Source: Posidonia oceanica (lineage: Eukaryota; Streptophyta; Magnoliopsida; Alismatales; Posidoniaceae). From it: 64,000 bases of DNA. The translations under genes and the position numbers were made by a program. A model generated the notes under the pieces. It saw only the letters and a list, made by a program, of their open reading frames with translations, made no database searches and was not told the DNA's origin. Shown in pieces: positions 11,929 through 23,697 of the stretch. Positions within the stretch are counted from its first letter, which is position 1. The number at the start of each line of letters is the position of its first letter. The DNA is taken from contig JAZBRS010000029.1 in NCBI GenBank assembly GCA_037176725.1, positions 41,798,001 through 41,862,000 of the forward strand, given 5' to 3'.

Positions 11929-13422
11929 GATAAGGCCATCAGGGGCACGCTGCCTGGAACGGGTCGAGACAAGTCCAACTCTGACCCTCTGAAAGCAAGA
12001 ACCGGGCACAAACCAAAAGAACGCCAAGAACATACACCACAAGCACCTGACTACTTAACGCCAGGGGCAGACTTCCGCAGTCACCCCTCAGGTAAGCCCC
12101 CTCATCTGGGAAGGGAGGTGCGAGGTTCCACTGAACCCGACTAAGGGCAGTGGTTAATTCAATTAAAACATGTAAATAAGACATTTTTCTTTCCGTACTC
12201 TGTTTTCCTTTATTTTTTCTTTATTTGGTATCTAATGCTAAGTTAGATTATAGAATAAAATAAATAAAAATGACTGATGAGTGTGGACTATACCTAACAA
12301 CTTAAGGCATTAAGCAGAACTGCCAAAATATTACCTAAGGTTCCTAAGCAGAGACCGTGACACCCAGGGAAGGTCCAACCACTGGTTGTGATAACCTGAA
12401 GACATCTTCAGATCCGTGGGAGTTACATACAGTACACCCTTAATTAGCATGCTAAACTCTAGAAGGGACCAAAGACTGAATCCTAGCTAAGGAAAGAAAG
12501 TTGTATCCTAAATAGAAAAGGAACTAAACAACTAGGGAACCTCAACCTTGTCCTGTCTGCACATATACTTGCACGGGGAGGTAAGAGAAAGGCTGGCTCA
12601 GAGCAAAGGCTAATGGTATAAGCCATTCGCCAAATGAAGCGCCCCAAAAAGACGGCAGCAACAACTACCCAAATAAGAGAGGAAAGAAGGCAGCAAAAAA
12701 GCTATCCAAGTGAGAAAACAACAAAAGAAAAGAGAAGACAATAAAAGAGGTCAGCAAAGAGCTGTCCAAAGAGTGAAAAAAGGGTAGCACAAAAAACTAT
12801 CCGAAAAAAAAAGAAAACCTTAGAAAATGAATAAGCGCATTAGGACCAAGCAGGCAAACAGAACTCAAACCCAAGCCAAAGCTGAAAGCTTACTGTACTT
12901 CAAACCTCCTCCACCTATCTCACTCACAGGCAAGGGGCAGGAAACCCTAAAAGTCCAAGGACCGAGTAAATAAAGGAGACAACGATCAAACTAAGGCTAG
13001 TATGAGGTCCTAAGGTCTCAAAAGATTAAGCATGTTAGAAGGAAAGGTTCTCTCACCCTAGATAATCCAAGGCAATACTACAAGGTCTTTAAGTAAGAAG
13101 GTAATGATCACACTCATAAATCCAAAAACCACAAAAAATCAAAAAATCAGAAAATCCAAAAAATCAGAAAATCCAAAATTCCAAAAAAACCAAAAAACCC
13201 CAAATACCAAAAATCAGAAATCCCAAAATACCAAAAAAATCAGAAAGTCTAAAAATTCAAAAAATTAAAAAAATCCAAGAAAACCAACCAAAAAGAAGCA
13301 CCATCCACCCTACATACAAGTGAAAACTTAGTAAGTAGGAAAAACTGGAATTAGTCTGGCCGATGATGTAAAAATCATTCACCTCGGATTTGGAGTCAAC
13401 GTCCTACTCAAGCGTGTCACAC
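11929..13422 (+). other. Non-coding interior of element C before element D
   Basis: No coding similarity was seen. About 12640-12830 has short repeated motifs (AGCTATCCAA/AGCTGTCCAA among A-rich sequence). 13130-13290 is a striking run of imperfect CAAAAAATCAGAAAATCC-type units of roughly 17 bases. The last five bases, CACAC, are the left target duplication of element D. Confidence 0.6.
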
Positions 13423-15592
13423 TATAATATCCTGATTTTCCATAATATAATTCGAGTTAATTATTTCGGAAAATCATTTCCTGTTGTTTGTGGTGTGTTG
13501 GTGTTTGTGTGTCTTTGGTGGTTTTGTTTCTGACTCCTCAGTGTTGTTTGTTGGGGTCGTGAGGAAGTAAGGGCTTGGTTGAAGGAAGTTAGGGGTCTGA
13601 TTGTGGTTTGTGGAGAAAAAGGGAGAGAAATGCAATTTTTCCCTTTTCTTCCCCACGTGCCTTCTTTCTTCTCCTCTTTCTTCTCACCTTCTTCTTCTCT
13701 TCTTCTCGTTTTCTTCTCCACCGGACAGCCGATTGCAACCCTAGGCGATCGCCGGTGGCCAGAGGAGATAGAGGAGGTGCGGCCGATGCTGGAGGAGCAC
13801 GGAGGCAAGCTGGTGTGAGGAGAGTGGTGCTCGTCGGTCGGAGGAGGGTGGGGTTCGTCGGCCGGCCGAGATTGGGGCGGAGTTGTTCGCCGGAGTTGGT
13901 GCGTGTCCTCCCCTTCATTTCTTTTCCTCAATTCACGCCTAAATGCTTAGAATGCATGTGATCTAGCTATGCCATGATTATTGTAGGATTTTATTTGGTT
14001 TTGAATTGTTTTTGGATTGAATGTGGTTTGAATGGAAATAGGTTTTATTTGACCTCTTGAGCTTTGCGAATTTATATCTTGATGTATGATGCATGGATTA
14101 GTTTGATTTTTGTGCTCATGTGTAGAGCACTTGTGATGCTTTGATTCTAGTATTTACTCGTGATTTATGGGTTTTTGTGGTGAGATCGGTTGAGGTTCCC
14201 ATCTTGGGCGATTTGTTTTGGGTTTCGTTTTGGTTTTCTGAAATCGCCCAGATCAGTACGACTTTTTGGATCGGTATGCCATTTTCTATAGAAAATCGGT
14301 ACGACTCGCCATTTTCGGTGTCCCGTTTTGCCGTCAGTTTAGGCCAGAACCGGATTTCGGTCTGCCGAAATCGATCGGTCTGCCGATTTCTGCGTGGATC
14401 GGTTCGACCGGTGGATTTGATTCTACCGAATCAGGGATTTTTGGTCGACCGGTGGCATTTTTGGTGTGCCGTTTTTGGTCTGACCCTGGACTCGGTACCC
14501 AGAACGGTTGACCGGTTGATTTGGTTCTCCCGAACCAGGGATTTTTGGTAGACCGGTGGTGTTTTTGTGGTGCCGTTTTTGGGGTAAAATGGTTTCTAAA
14601 GAGAGAGATTTGGGTTTTGATGTATTTGGTTTATTGTGATTTGGTATGGTTTTATGGATCATGAGGAATGATTTTGAAAAGATTTCCAAATGATTTTGGA
14701 AAAGAAATGCATGTTTGTGAAAAGAGTTTGGAAATGGTTTCCGTGGTTTTGAAAGACCAAAAGACCGAAGCTTCTGACCGGTAACTAGGGGTGTTTGAAT
14801 ACACTCTATGGTTCGAGAGTCAGGTAGCCTAGGGTGAGGTTAGTGGTACAGTAGGCCCCGTTGAAACAGACAATCTACCCTCTGTGCCGGTGCGGGCTGG
14901 GGCTGGGGTTGGAGTCCCCAGACACTCAGGCACCAAAGGGACGCCTGAGTGTGTAACCCCGTGTTGATATGATGTTGATCATGGAAATGATCATACTATA
15001 ATTGAGGGCTGAGTTCCCGGGGCGGATTGTTCTCCCACACAGGGTAGTCTTCCACAGCATTGCAGCCAAGAGATGCGTGTGTCATCTGCAACTACTTGTG
15101 GCTGGTGTCGTTCACCTGTGGCCAGAGTGTTCGATGATATTTGGAATCGATGTGTGTGTGAGTGTGGATTTGAGATGAATTGTGATGTATTTGAGATTGC
15201 ATGTTTTAGAAAATGTGGTTAGCTTTATAAAAGCATGTGGTTTGATATTAATGAATGGTATGCTTTTAAATAGCATTGACTGCTGTAAATTATGATGTTT
15301 ATTGCTTTAGTAATTGTTTCTGCTGCCGTTTGCCGTGGTTTTGGGTGGCACGTACTGGGTGACTTAGATGTCACTCACGCATGTCTTGTATTTAGTTTTC
15401 AAGTGCAGGATCGAGGTACAATCCAGCCTGGTGCTTGTTTAGGGGAGCCACATAGCCGCACATTGGGGATCTTGGGAGTATTTTAATAATTTTGTAAAAG
15501 TTTTAAATTTATTCTCAAATGTAATTAATTGTTTATTCTTTTAAATATCATTTGGATAGTTGATGCTTTTTGGTTGCGCAGGGGGCGTGACA
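13423..15592 (+). mobile_element. 5' LTR of element D
   Basis: 2170 bp, ending GGGGGCGTGACA. It is co-linear with 20366-22539. It contains a pyrimidine-rich TTCTTCTC stretch (13660-13720), a segment dense in ACCGGT/TCGGT motifs (14260-14560) and a stem module GGGTGAC...GTCAC at 15357-15375. The terminal G is mutated to A (TA instead of TG). Open frames inside are not recognisable proteins. Confidence 0.95.
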
Positions 15593-15595
15593 GGG

Positions 15596-15607
15596 TGGTA
15601 TCAGAGC
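15596..15607 (+). promoter_or_regulatory. Primer-binding site, initiator tRNA-Met
   Basis: TGGTATCAGAGC, complementary to the 3' end of plant initiator tRNA-Met, three bases after the LTR end at 15592. It would prime minus-strand cDNA synthesis. Confidence 0.95.
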
Positions 15608-15726
15608 TCTAGGTTCACTAAGTGCACTAGCTTAGTAGTGTCCGGTCTAGTGGCTCCGTCGGACTGTGCCGTTTTGTTTTTGCACCTGATTCTTTTGTTT
15701 CTTGTCTCTGTTGTGGCAATAGCTAG

Positions 15727-16836
15727 ATGGCACCTAAGGGCAAAGGCAAGGGGAAGGTTTCTGCATCTAGTTCTGGCTTGGAGGATGAAGGTGGTTGGAA
15801 GAGAGTTCGGCAAGAGTTGGGGGAAATGGTGCGGGGACTCGTGCAATCACTTGGAAAGAGCAGTTCCAGTGAGTCTAAGGGTGACCTGTGGATTTCCCAG
15901 TTCCGTAAGCTTGGTGTGCCGAACTTCGATGGCAAGGGCAAGCTAGAGGATGCAGAGTCTTGGCTCTCAGAGGTTGAGAAGATTCTGGAGAGTCTGGAGT
16001 GCCCAGAGGAGAAGTGGGTTCGTCTAGCAACCTTCCAGTTCATGGGTGAAGCCAGCCAGTGGTGGAACTTTGCGCGCCGTCTTAAGTTTCCTAATGCAGA
16101 TCTGCTAGCTATACCTTGGGAGGAGTTCCAGGAGGTGTTCTATGAGCGGTATTTCCCCGAGTATGAGCGGGATCGCTTGGATAAGGACTTCTAGAATTTG
16201 AAGCAGGAGAGCATGTCTGTGGCGGAATATGAGGCAGCTTTCACTCGGTTGGAGCAGTTTGCTCAGGCATTCGACACGGAAAGACGCCGAGCTAAGAAGT
16301 TTGTGGAAGGGTTGTGCCAACTCTTCGGTCAAGGGTTTTGGGTTTCAGATGCCCGACCTTGGCTGATGCTGTGGAGCTCGCGGCCAGGTATGAAGATGAC
16401 CGCAAGCTGTTTCTGGAAGAACACCCCAAAGGGAAGGGGAAGTCGTCCTCTCAGCGGCCTTCTATTTCTGGAGGTCTGAGCTCTGGTAGTTCTGGGAGCT
16501 CATGGAAGATGAGGAAGGAGCGTTCAGGTTCTGTAGCTGAGGAAGGACGCAGTTCTTTTGGAAGAGGGAGTTCTGGATACAGCCAAATAGGCTCGAGCAG
16601 AGGTCCAAGAACTTGTTTCAAGTGTGGGAAGCCAGGACACATTGCTATGTATTGCGCCAGTAAATCGCAGAACCCAGGCTCTGTGAGATGTTATAATTAC
16701 GGGAAGACTGGGCATATTCAGCGGAGCTGTCCTGAGCCTCCAAAGCCTGCTGGGGAAGCACCTCGTCAGCCGACCAGGGGACGAGTGTTTTCCATAGCCG
16801 CTCCTGATGCTGGACCCTCAGGGGATGTTGTTGAGG
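15727..16836 (+). pseudogene. gag: gag of element D, one stop and one frameshift
   Basis: Starts at ATG 15727 with a Lys/Gly-rich N-terminus (MAPKGKGKGKVSA). The capsid domain is recognisable: FRKLGVPNFDGKG, AESWLSEVEKI, then ASQWWNFARR, WEEFQEVFYERYFP and ESMSVAEYEAAF. TAG at 16192 sits where Trp is expected after KDF, so TGG to TAG is likely. A 1-base loss near 16316 shifts the frame; the next frame continues PTLRSRVLGFRCPTLADAV. Two zinc knuckles follow: the first is intact (CFKCGKPGHIAMYC, 16616-16658), the second has Cys to Tyr (CYNYGKTGHIQRSC). The frame ends just before a candidate intron. Confidence 0.93.
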
Positions 16837-16943
16837 GTAAGGAGCGAGAGTGATTTGTATTGTGGACCTCTGTGTTGTAATATGTATCCAGTACTTTTCC
16901 CTATTATGGATGTGTGGTTTGTTGTTGTGTTGTGCTTTACCAG
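16837..16943 (+). other. Candidate 107-nt intron between gag and pol of element D
   Basis: The gag frame would stop soon after this point and the pol frame is open but meaningless before it. The segment begins GTAAGG and ends TTTACCAG, is T-rich, and removing it joins the gag frame (...DVVEG) in phase to pol ([16 protein letters not shown]). The hydrophobic residues that an unspliced reading would add to pol (16850-16940) look like translated intron. Alternatives are programmed frameshifting or simple decay. Ogre elements are known to carry an intron between protease and RT; here it lies before protease. Confidence 0.6.
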
Positions 16944-19900
16944 GTTCTTTTCTTGTGGCTGGTAATATGGCCAGAGTTTTGTTTGACTCAGGGAGTTCTT
17001 ACTCGTTTATATCTGAGTCATTTGCAGCTAAGCTTGGCCTAAGACCGGCAAGATTATCATTTCATCTTGACGTGGTGACTCCTTTAGGGGAGCACAGCCT
17101 GGTATGGAAGTTTTTGAGGTCCATTGGTGTGAAGTTGGGAGAGATGGACTTTGAGGCCAGTCTGATAGTTATGGACATGCGAGAGTATGATGCCATACTG
17201 GGGATGGACTGGCTGGCGCAGTATTCAGCTGTAATTGACTGTGCCAAGAAGACTATGGTGGCGGATTGTCCTGGTCAGGGATGGTGTTTGGTCCAAGGGG
17301 TTATACCTGGAGGGCCAAAGAAGATCATTTCAACAATAAAGGCCTACCGCCATTTACCAAGGGGCAGTGTGGGCTACCTGGCCAGTGTGACTGTGTCCTC
17401 TTCATCAGCTGTGAGGATACAAGACATACCAGTGGTTAGTAGGTATGCAAATGTGTTTCCGGAGGACCTACCTGGTATGCCGCCACAAAGGGAGCTGGAG
17501 TTCCAGATAGATTTGGTGCCTGATTCTGGTGCTATTTCGAAGGCCCCATATAGAATGGCACCTGCTGAATTGAGGGAGCTCAGTTGTCAGTTGCAAGAAC
17601 TGCTAGACAGAGGGTTCATACGGCCTAGTGTTTCTCCTTGGGGTGCGCTGGTTTTGTTCATCAAGAAGAAGGATGGTACTCTCAGATTGTGCATTGATTA
17701 TAGAATACTGAATCAGATTACCATCAAGAACAAGTACCCTTTGCCTAGGATTGATGACCTGTTTAACCAGTTGCAGGGAGCGTCTGTCTTTTCCAAGATA
17801 GACTTGAGGTCAGGTTATCACCAGCTCCAAATTCGGGAGTCTGATGTTCAGAAGACAGCTTTTCGGACTCGGTATGGCCACTATGAGTTCAGGGTCATGC
17901 CATTTGGATTGACCAATACACCAGCAGCTTTCATGGACCTGATGAACAGGGTGTTCAGGCCCTATCTAGATTAGTTTGTGGTAGTTTTTGTGGATGACAT
18001 GCTAGTATACTCTCCTGATGTAGAGACTCACCGGATGCATTTGAAGGCAGTTTTAGAGACTTTGAGGCAGAATCAGCTCTTTGCAAAGTTCTCCAAGTGT
18101 GAGTTCTGGCTTGAGGAGGTTGCTTTTCTTGGTCACGTCATCTCTGGTGCTGGAATCAAGGTTGATCCGGCCAAGGTTGAGGCTGTGAGCAGTTGGGTCA
18201 GGCCGAAGACTGTCTCTAAGATCAGAAGTTTTCTGGGTTTGGCTGGATATCATCGGAGGTTTATTCAGGATTTCTCCAAGATTGTTGAACCTCTAACCAG
18301 ATTGACCCAGAAGGAAGTCTCTTTTGTGTCGGATTGGCGGTGTGAAGAGAGCTTCCTTGAGTTGAAGACTCGCCTGGTCTCATCTCCTGTCTTAACTTTG
18401 CCCTCAGGGAGGGGTGGTTTCTCGGTCTACAGTGATGCCTGTGGATCTGGGTTGGGGTGTGTTCTGATGCAGCATGGTAGAGTTGTGGCTTATGCATCTC
18501 GGCAACTCAAAGACCATGAGAAGAATTACCCCACTCATGATTTGGAGCTTGCTGCTATGGTTTTTGCCTTGAAGATTTGGAGGCACTACCTCTATGGCGA
18601 ACAGTTTGAGATCTTCACAGATCACAAGAGCCTGAAATACATTTTCACTCAGAAGGATTTGAACCTGAGACAGAGGAGGTGGGTGGAGTATCTAAAGGAT
18701 TATGATTTCAGTCTATCCTACCACCCAGGGAAGGCTAATGTGGTTGCTGATGCTTTGAGTAGGCGTGCCTACTCAGTGGCCAACCTGATGATTAAAGAAT
18801 GGCATCTTCTTGAGGGGTTGGTCGAGTGCAAGCCACAGAGGCAGTCTCGGGATTCAGGCAGCGTGTGTTTGGCTAACTTGTCAGTTCGCCCAAGGTTGGT
18901 GGAAGCAGTGGTAGCAGCTCAGCAGTTTGATCCTTTTGTACCTGGAATCTGGAAGAAGATGGAGGCAGGAGAGGCACCCCATTTCTCTATTAGGGTAGAT
19001 GGTAGGCTTAGATTTGACTTGCGTCTGTATGTACCTCAAGTGGAGGAGGTGAAGCAAAGCTTGTTGAGTGAGGTTCACCGATCCAGGTATTCCATTCATC
19101 CCGGGAGCACCAAGATGTATAAGGATTTGAAGAGGAATTTTTGGTGGCCTAGAATGAAAAAGGAGATAGCTGAGCATATGGCTAAGTGTACAACCTGCCA
19201 TATGGTGAAGATTGAGCATCAGAAGCCTGGAGGATTGCTGCAACCTTTGGATATTCTGGTATGGAAATGGGAGCAGGTGTCTATGGATTTCGTGACTGGA
19301 TTGCCCAGGAGCAGGAGAAAGAATGATTCTGTGTGGGTAATCGTTGATAGGCTCACGAAATCAGCACATTTCCTACCTATGAGAGTGAATCTTCCTTTGC
19401 AGCAATTGGCAGAGTTGTATGTGTCTGAGATTGTCCGGTTGCATGGAGTGCCAGTCTCCATTGTGTCTGACAGAAATGCCCGTTTCACTTCGAGCTTCTA
19501 GAAAGCGTTGCAGGAGGCTTTTGGTACTGTGTTGAATTACAGTACAGCTTTCCACCCTCAGACGGATGGTCAGACGGAGAGGACTATTCAGACTTTGGAA
19601 GACATGTTGTGGGCCTACGCTCTGGATTTTGGGGGTTGCTGGGAAGAGCACCTGCCGCTGGTGGAGTTTGGCTACAATAACAGTTTTCACTCTAGCATTG
19701 GGATGGCTCCGTTTGAGGCACTGTATGGGAGGCTGTACCGGACACCCACCTGTTGGAGTGATGTAGGGGAGCGCCAACTTGTTGGACTAGAGATTGTGCA
19801 GCAATACCAAGAGAAAGTGGAATTGATCAGGAAGAGGTTGTTGACTGCACAGAGCAGGCAGAAGAGCTATGCAGATAGGAGGCGAAGGCCTTTGGAATTC

Positions 19901-20314
19901 AAGGAAGGAGACTTCGTTTTCCTGAAGGTGTCACCAACTAAAAGGGTTGCAAGGTTTGGGAAGCGAGGCAAGCTGAGTTCTCGGTTTATTGGCCCCTATG
20001 AGATTGCTAGAAGAGTTGGTGAGGTGGCTTACAAGTTGGTTTTGCCACCAGAGCTCTCGGGAGTGCATAGCGTCTTCCATGTGTTGATGCTGAGGAAGTG
20101 TGTTGCTGATGTTTCCCAGATCTTACCAGTACAGCCAGAAGGACTGTAGCAGGACTTGTCCATGGAAGAGAACGCTGTTCAGATTCTAGATCGTAAGGAG
20201 CAGGTTCTCAGGAACAAGGTTATTCCTTTGGTACTGGTTCAGTGGCAGCACCATGGTGTGGAGAAAGCCACTTGGGAGCGGGAAGCGGATATGTATTCTA
20301 GATACCCTTATTAG
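16944..20314 (+). pseudogene. pol: pol of element D: protease-RT-RNase H-integrase-chromodomain, three internal stops
   Basis: One frame of about 1120 codons. Aspartic protease: [12 protein letters not shown] (~16976). [40 protein letters not shown] and the FVDD catalytic box at 17986-17997. RNase [21 protein letters not shown] and FTDHKSL. Integrase: zinc-binding H...H...CTTC (~19075-19200), [17 protein letters not shown] (normally SDRD) and [13 protein letters not shown], so the D,D,E set is present. The tail (20195-20310) with VIPLVLVQWQHHGVEKATWE is a chromodomain-like targeting module. Stops are TAG at 17972 (Gln expected), 19499 (Trp expected) and 20147. The frame ends at TAG 20312. All three breaks fit single C-to-T or G-to-A changes. 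Confidence 0.95.
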
Positions 20315-20348
20315 TTCCATTAGCTGTGAATTTCGAGGACAAAATTTC

Positions 20349-20365
20349 TTTTAAGGGTATTAGGA
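20349..20365 (+). promoter_or_regulatory. Polypurine tract region of element D
   Basis: TTTTAAGGGTATTAGGA directly precedes the 3' LTR start at 20366, after the conserved AATTTCGAGGACAAAATTT. It is the expected plus-strand primer, with the usual run of G interrupted by TATT. Confidence 0.75.
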
Positions 20366-22539
20366 TGTAATATCCTGATTTTCCATAATATAATTCGAGT
20401 TAATTATTTCAGAAAATCATTTCCTGTTGTTTGTGGTGTGTTGGTGTTTGTGTGTCTTTGGTGGTTTTGTTTCTGGCTCCTCGGTGTTGTTTGGTGGGAT
20501 CGTGAGGAAGTAAGGACTTGGTTGAAGGAAGTTAGGGGTCTAATTGTAGTTTGTGGAGAAAAAGGGAGAGAAATGCAATTTTTCCCTTTTCTTCCCCACG
20601 TGCCTTCTTTCTTCCCCTCTTTCTTCTCCCCTTCTTCTTCTCTTCTTCTCGTTTTCTTCTCCACCGGACAGCCGATTGCAAGCCTAGGCAATCGCCGACG
20701 GCCGGAGGAGATAGAGGAGGTGCGGCCAGTGCTGGAGGAGTGCGGAGGCAAGCTGGTGTGAGGAGAGTGGTGCTCGTTGGCCGGAGGAGGGCAGGGTTCG
20801 TCGGCCGGCCGACGTTGGGGCGAAGTTGTTCGCCAGAGTTGGTGCATATCCTCCCCTTCATTTCTTTTCCTCAATTCATGCCTAAATGCTTAGAATGCAT
20901 GTGATCTAGCTATGCCATGATTATTGTAGGATTTTATTTGGTTTTGAATTGTTTTTGGATTGAATGTGGTTTGAATGTGGTTTGAATGGAAATAGGTTTT
21001 ATTTGACCTCTTGAGCTTTGCGAATTTATATCTTGATGTATGATGCATGGATTAGTTTGATTTTTGTGCTCATGTGTAGAGCACTTGTGATGCTTTGATT
21101 CTAGTATTTACTTGTGATTTATGGGTTTTTGTGGTGAGATCGGTTGAGGTTCCCATCTTGGGCGATTTGTTTTGGATTTCGTTTTGGTTTTCTAAAATCG
21201 CCCAGATCGGTACGACTTTTTGGATCGGTATGCCGTTTTCTGTAGAAAATCGGTACGACTCGCCATTTTCGGTGTCCCGTTTTGCCGTCAGTTTAGGCCA
21301 GAACCGGATTTCGGTCTGCCAAAATCGATCGGTCTACTGATTTCTGCGTAGATCGATTCGACCGGTGGATTTGGTTCTACCGAATCAGGGATTTTCGGTC
21401 GACCGGTGGCATTTTCGGTGTGCCGTTTTTGGTCTGAACCTGGACTCGGTACCCAGAACGGTTGACCGGTTGATTTGATTCTCCCGAACCAGGGATTTTT
21501 GATAGACCTGTGGCGTTTTCGTGGTGCCGTTTTTGGGGTAAAATGGTTTCTAAAGAGAGAGATTTGGGTTTTGATGTATTTGGTTTTATTGTGATTTGGT
21601 ATGGTTTTATGGATCATGAGGAATGATTTTGAAAAGATTTCCAAATGATTTTGGAAAAGAAATGCATGTTTATGAAAAGAGTTTGGAAATGGTTTCCGTG
21701 GTTTTGAAGGACCAAGAGACCGAAGCTTCTGACCGGTAACTAGGGGTGTTTGAATACACTCTATGGTTCGAGAGTCAGGTAGCCTAGGGTGAGATTAGCG
21801 GTACAGTAGGCCCCGTTGAAATAGACGATCTACCCTCTGTGCCGGTGCTGGCTGGGGCTGGGGTTGGAGTCCCCAGACGCTCGGGCACCAAAGGGACGCC
21901 TGAGTGCATAACCTCGTGTTGATATAATGTTGATCATGGAAATGATCATACTATAATTAAGGGTTGAGTTCCCAGGGCGGATTGTTCTCCCACACGGGGT
22001 AGTCTTCTGTAGCATTGCAGCCAAGAGATGCGTGTGTCATCTGCAACTGCTTGTGGCTAGTGTCGTTCACCTGTGGCCAGGGTGTTCGATTAGATTTGGA
22101 ATCGATGTGTGTGTGAGTGTGGATTTGTGATGTATTTGTGAATGCATATTTTGGTAGAAAATGTGGATAGCTTTATAAAAGCATGTAGTTTTCCTTGAAG
22201 TGAATGTTATGCTTTTAGATAGCATAGATTACTGTAAATTATGATGTTTATTGCTTTTATAAATGTTTCTGCTGCCGTCTGCCGTGGTTTTGGGTGACAC
22301 GTACTGGGTGACTTAAATGTCACTCACGCGTGTTTTGTATTTTGGTTTTCAAGTGTAGGGTCGAGGTACAGTCCAGCCTGGTGCTTGATTAGGAGCCACG
22401 TAGCCGCACACTGGGGATCTTGGGAATATTTCATAGTTTTGTAAAAGTTTTAAATTTATTCTCAAGTGTAATTAATTGTTTATTCTTCTAAATGTCATTT
22501 GGGTAGTTGATGCTATTTTGGTCGCACCAAGGCGTGACA
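20366..22539 (+). mobile_element. 3' LTR of element D
   Basis: 2174 bp, starting TGTAATATCCTG and ending GGCGTGACA. It has the same internal landmarks as the 5' copy, including the GGGTGAC...GTCAC module at 22306-22323. It is followed by CACAT and the resumed interior of C. Confidence 0.95.
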
Positions 22540-23697
22540 CACATGGCTTGGGTGCATTTTCTCAACAAAGATATTGCTTCTGCAATAATCTTTAGAGCAT
22601 CTACGGATGACTCACAATCGACATCTACTGGGCTCTGATTTCCCATCTCTCCGGTGAGGCCAAGACTAATTCCCTCCACCTAGTTCCCAAGCATGTTGAT
22701 TAAGGGATTACTTTATCTCATACACAAGTATAACTTAGTCAATCCCCCTAGGAACTGGGAAAGGTTCACTTGTGATTACTAACATCTTTTGTTAAGTGTG
22801 CAGGTACCAAGCTTACAACTTAAAGAATGAGCTCACGCCTAAGGGGCTCATATAGTGTGCAAAGGCACACCCACTTTGACTAAAAGGCAAACCCTGGTTT
22901 GGCAAAGGAAGGGTTTACTCCCTCACCCGGTTCTTTAATCATGGAACCTCTTTAATTGCCAAATCGAGTTGTGGGATGACGGTCCTTTCCAGAGAGTGCT
23001 GGTCACACTCGAAGACGGAAAACACTTGACCACAACAAATTGCATTCATTCATCTTGCATATGTCCATATGGTTTGGGAACAACCGTACCCCACCGGCCT
23101 AACCTAGCATATGGAGCATTCATTGCATCGTATGTTGACTTGCATTTGCATTTGTTTGCTTGAATCATGCATCCATGCATTTTCTCATATCATTGGAAGT
23201 GGAGCACGGACGAAGCCAAATGACCTTCAAGAGTGTTAGAAAACTTAGGACATGTGATTCTCCTAGAGCCAACCCAGTTCCTACCAATCCTTCTATCAAA
23301 TCCAATCCAAGTAAAATCTCAAACATGACGCCACAAGAGCACTCCTTTTCGATCGTGTAAGGGTCCTGTCCCACGATTTCCTCCCTAGCTTCTGCCCCAT
23401 TAGAGTACATCTCTACATGGTTGACCTGGTCTTGACATCGGTTGCGACAAATAGCCCCAACTTGACTCCTCTATGCCTAAGTCTTCAATATGACGGCAAT
23501 TAATCGAACCACCTGGCCGTTCGGCAATCTCCCGACACCGAGTCAATTCACCCCTTCTTCCTTTTTTATTATCTTCCTTCATCCCTTATGGCGGATTGTT
23601 TGAGATGGAGCCCCCCTTTTCAGGAAATGCTCAATGGGACATTTGTTCTTACCTTGGACTCAATCTTGTTCCAAGATCGACTCCAAAGAGGGGCATT
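22540..23697 (+). other. 3' untranslated region of element C
   Basis: Continuation of C after element D. No protein similarity on either strand and no satellite array. It ends in the polypurine tract of C. Confidence 0.7.
23685..23697 (+). promoter_or_regulatory. Polypurine tract of element C
   Basis: AAAGAGGGGCATT directly before the LTR start TGTAGATATCCC. Elements A (TTAGGGAGCGGCATC) and B (CAGGGAGAGGCATA, minus strand) have the same G-rich-plus-GCAT form, which supports kinship of the three families and fixes orientation. Confidence 0.85.

Larger units (their letters stand above)
13423..22539 (+). mobile_element. Element D: Tekay/Del-like chromovirus (Ty3/gypsy), full length
   Basis: 9.1-kb element with two 2.17-kb LTRs, a tRNA-Met primer site directly after the 5' LTR, gag and pol on the plus strand and a polypurine tract before the 3' LTR. 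Flanks are CACAC (13418-13422) and CACAT (22540-22544), a target duplication with one C/T difference. The 5' LTR begins TATAATATCC against TGTAATATCC in the 3' copy. A C-terminal chromodomain-like stretch places it among chromoviruses; the large LTR and long 5' region suit the Tekay/Del clade. In the first ~200 bp the LTRs differ at about nine sites, nearly all transitions. It is inserted in the interior of C. Confidence 0.95.
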
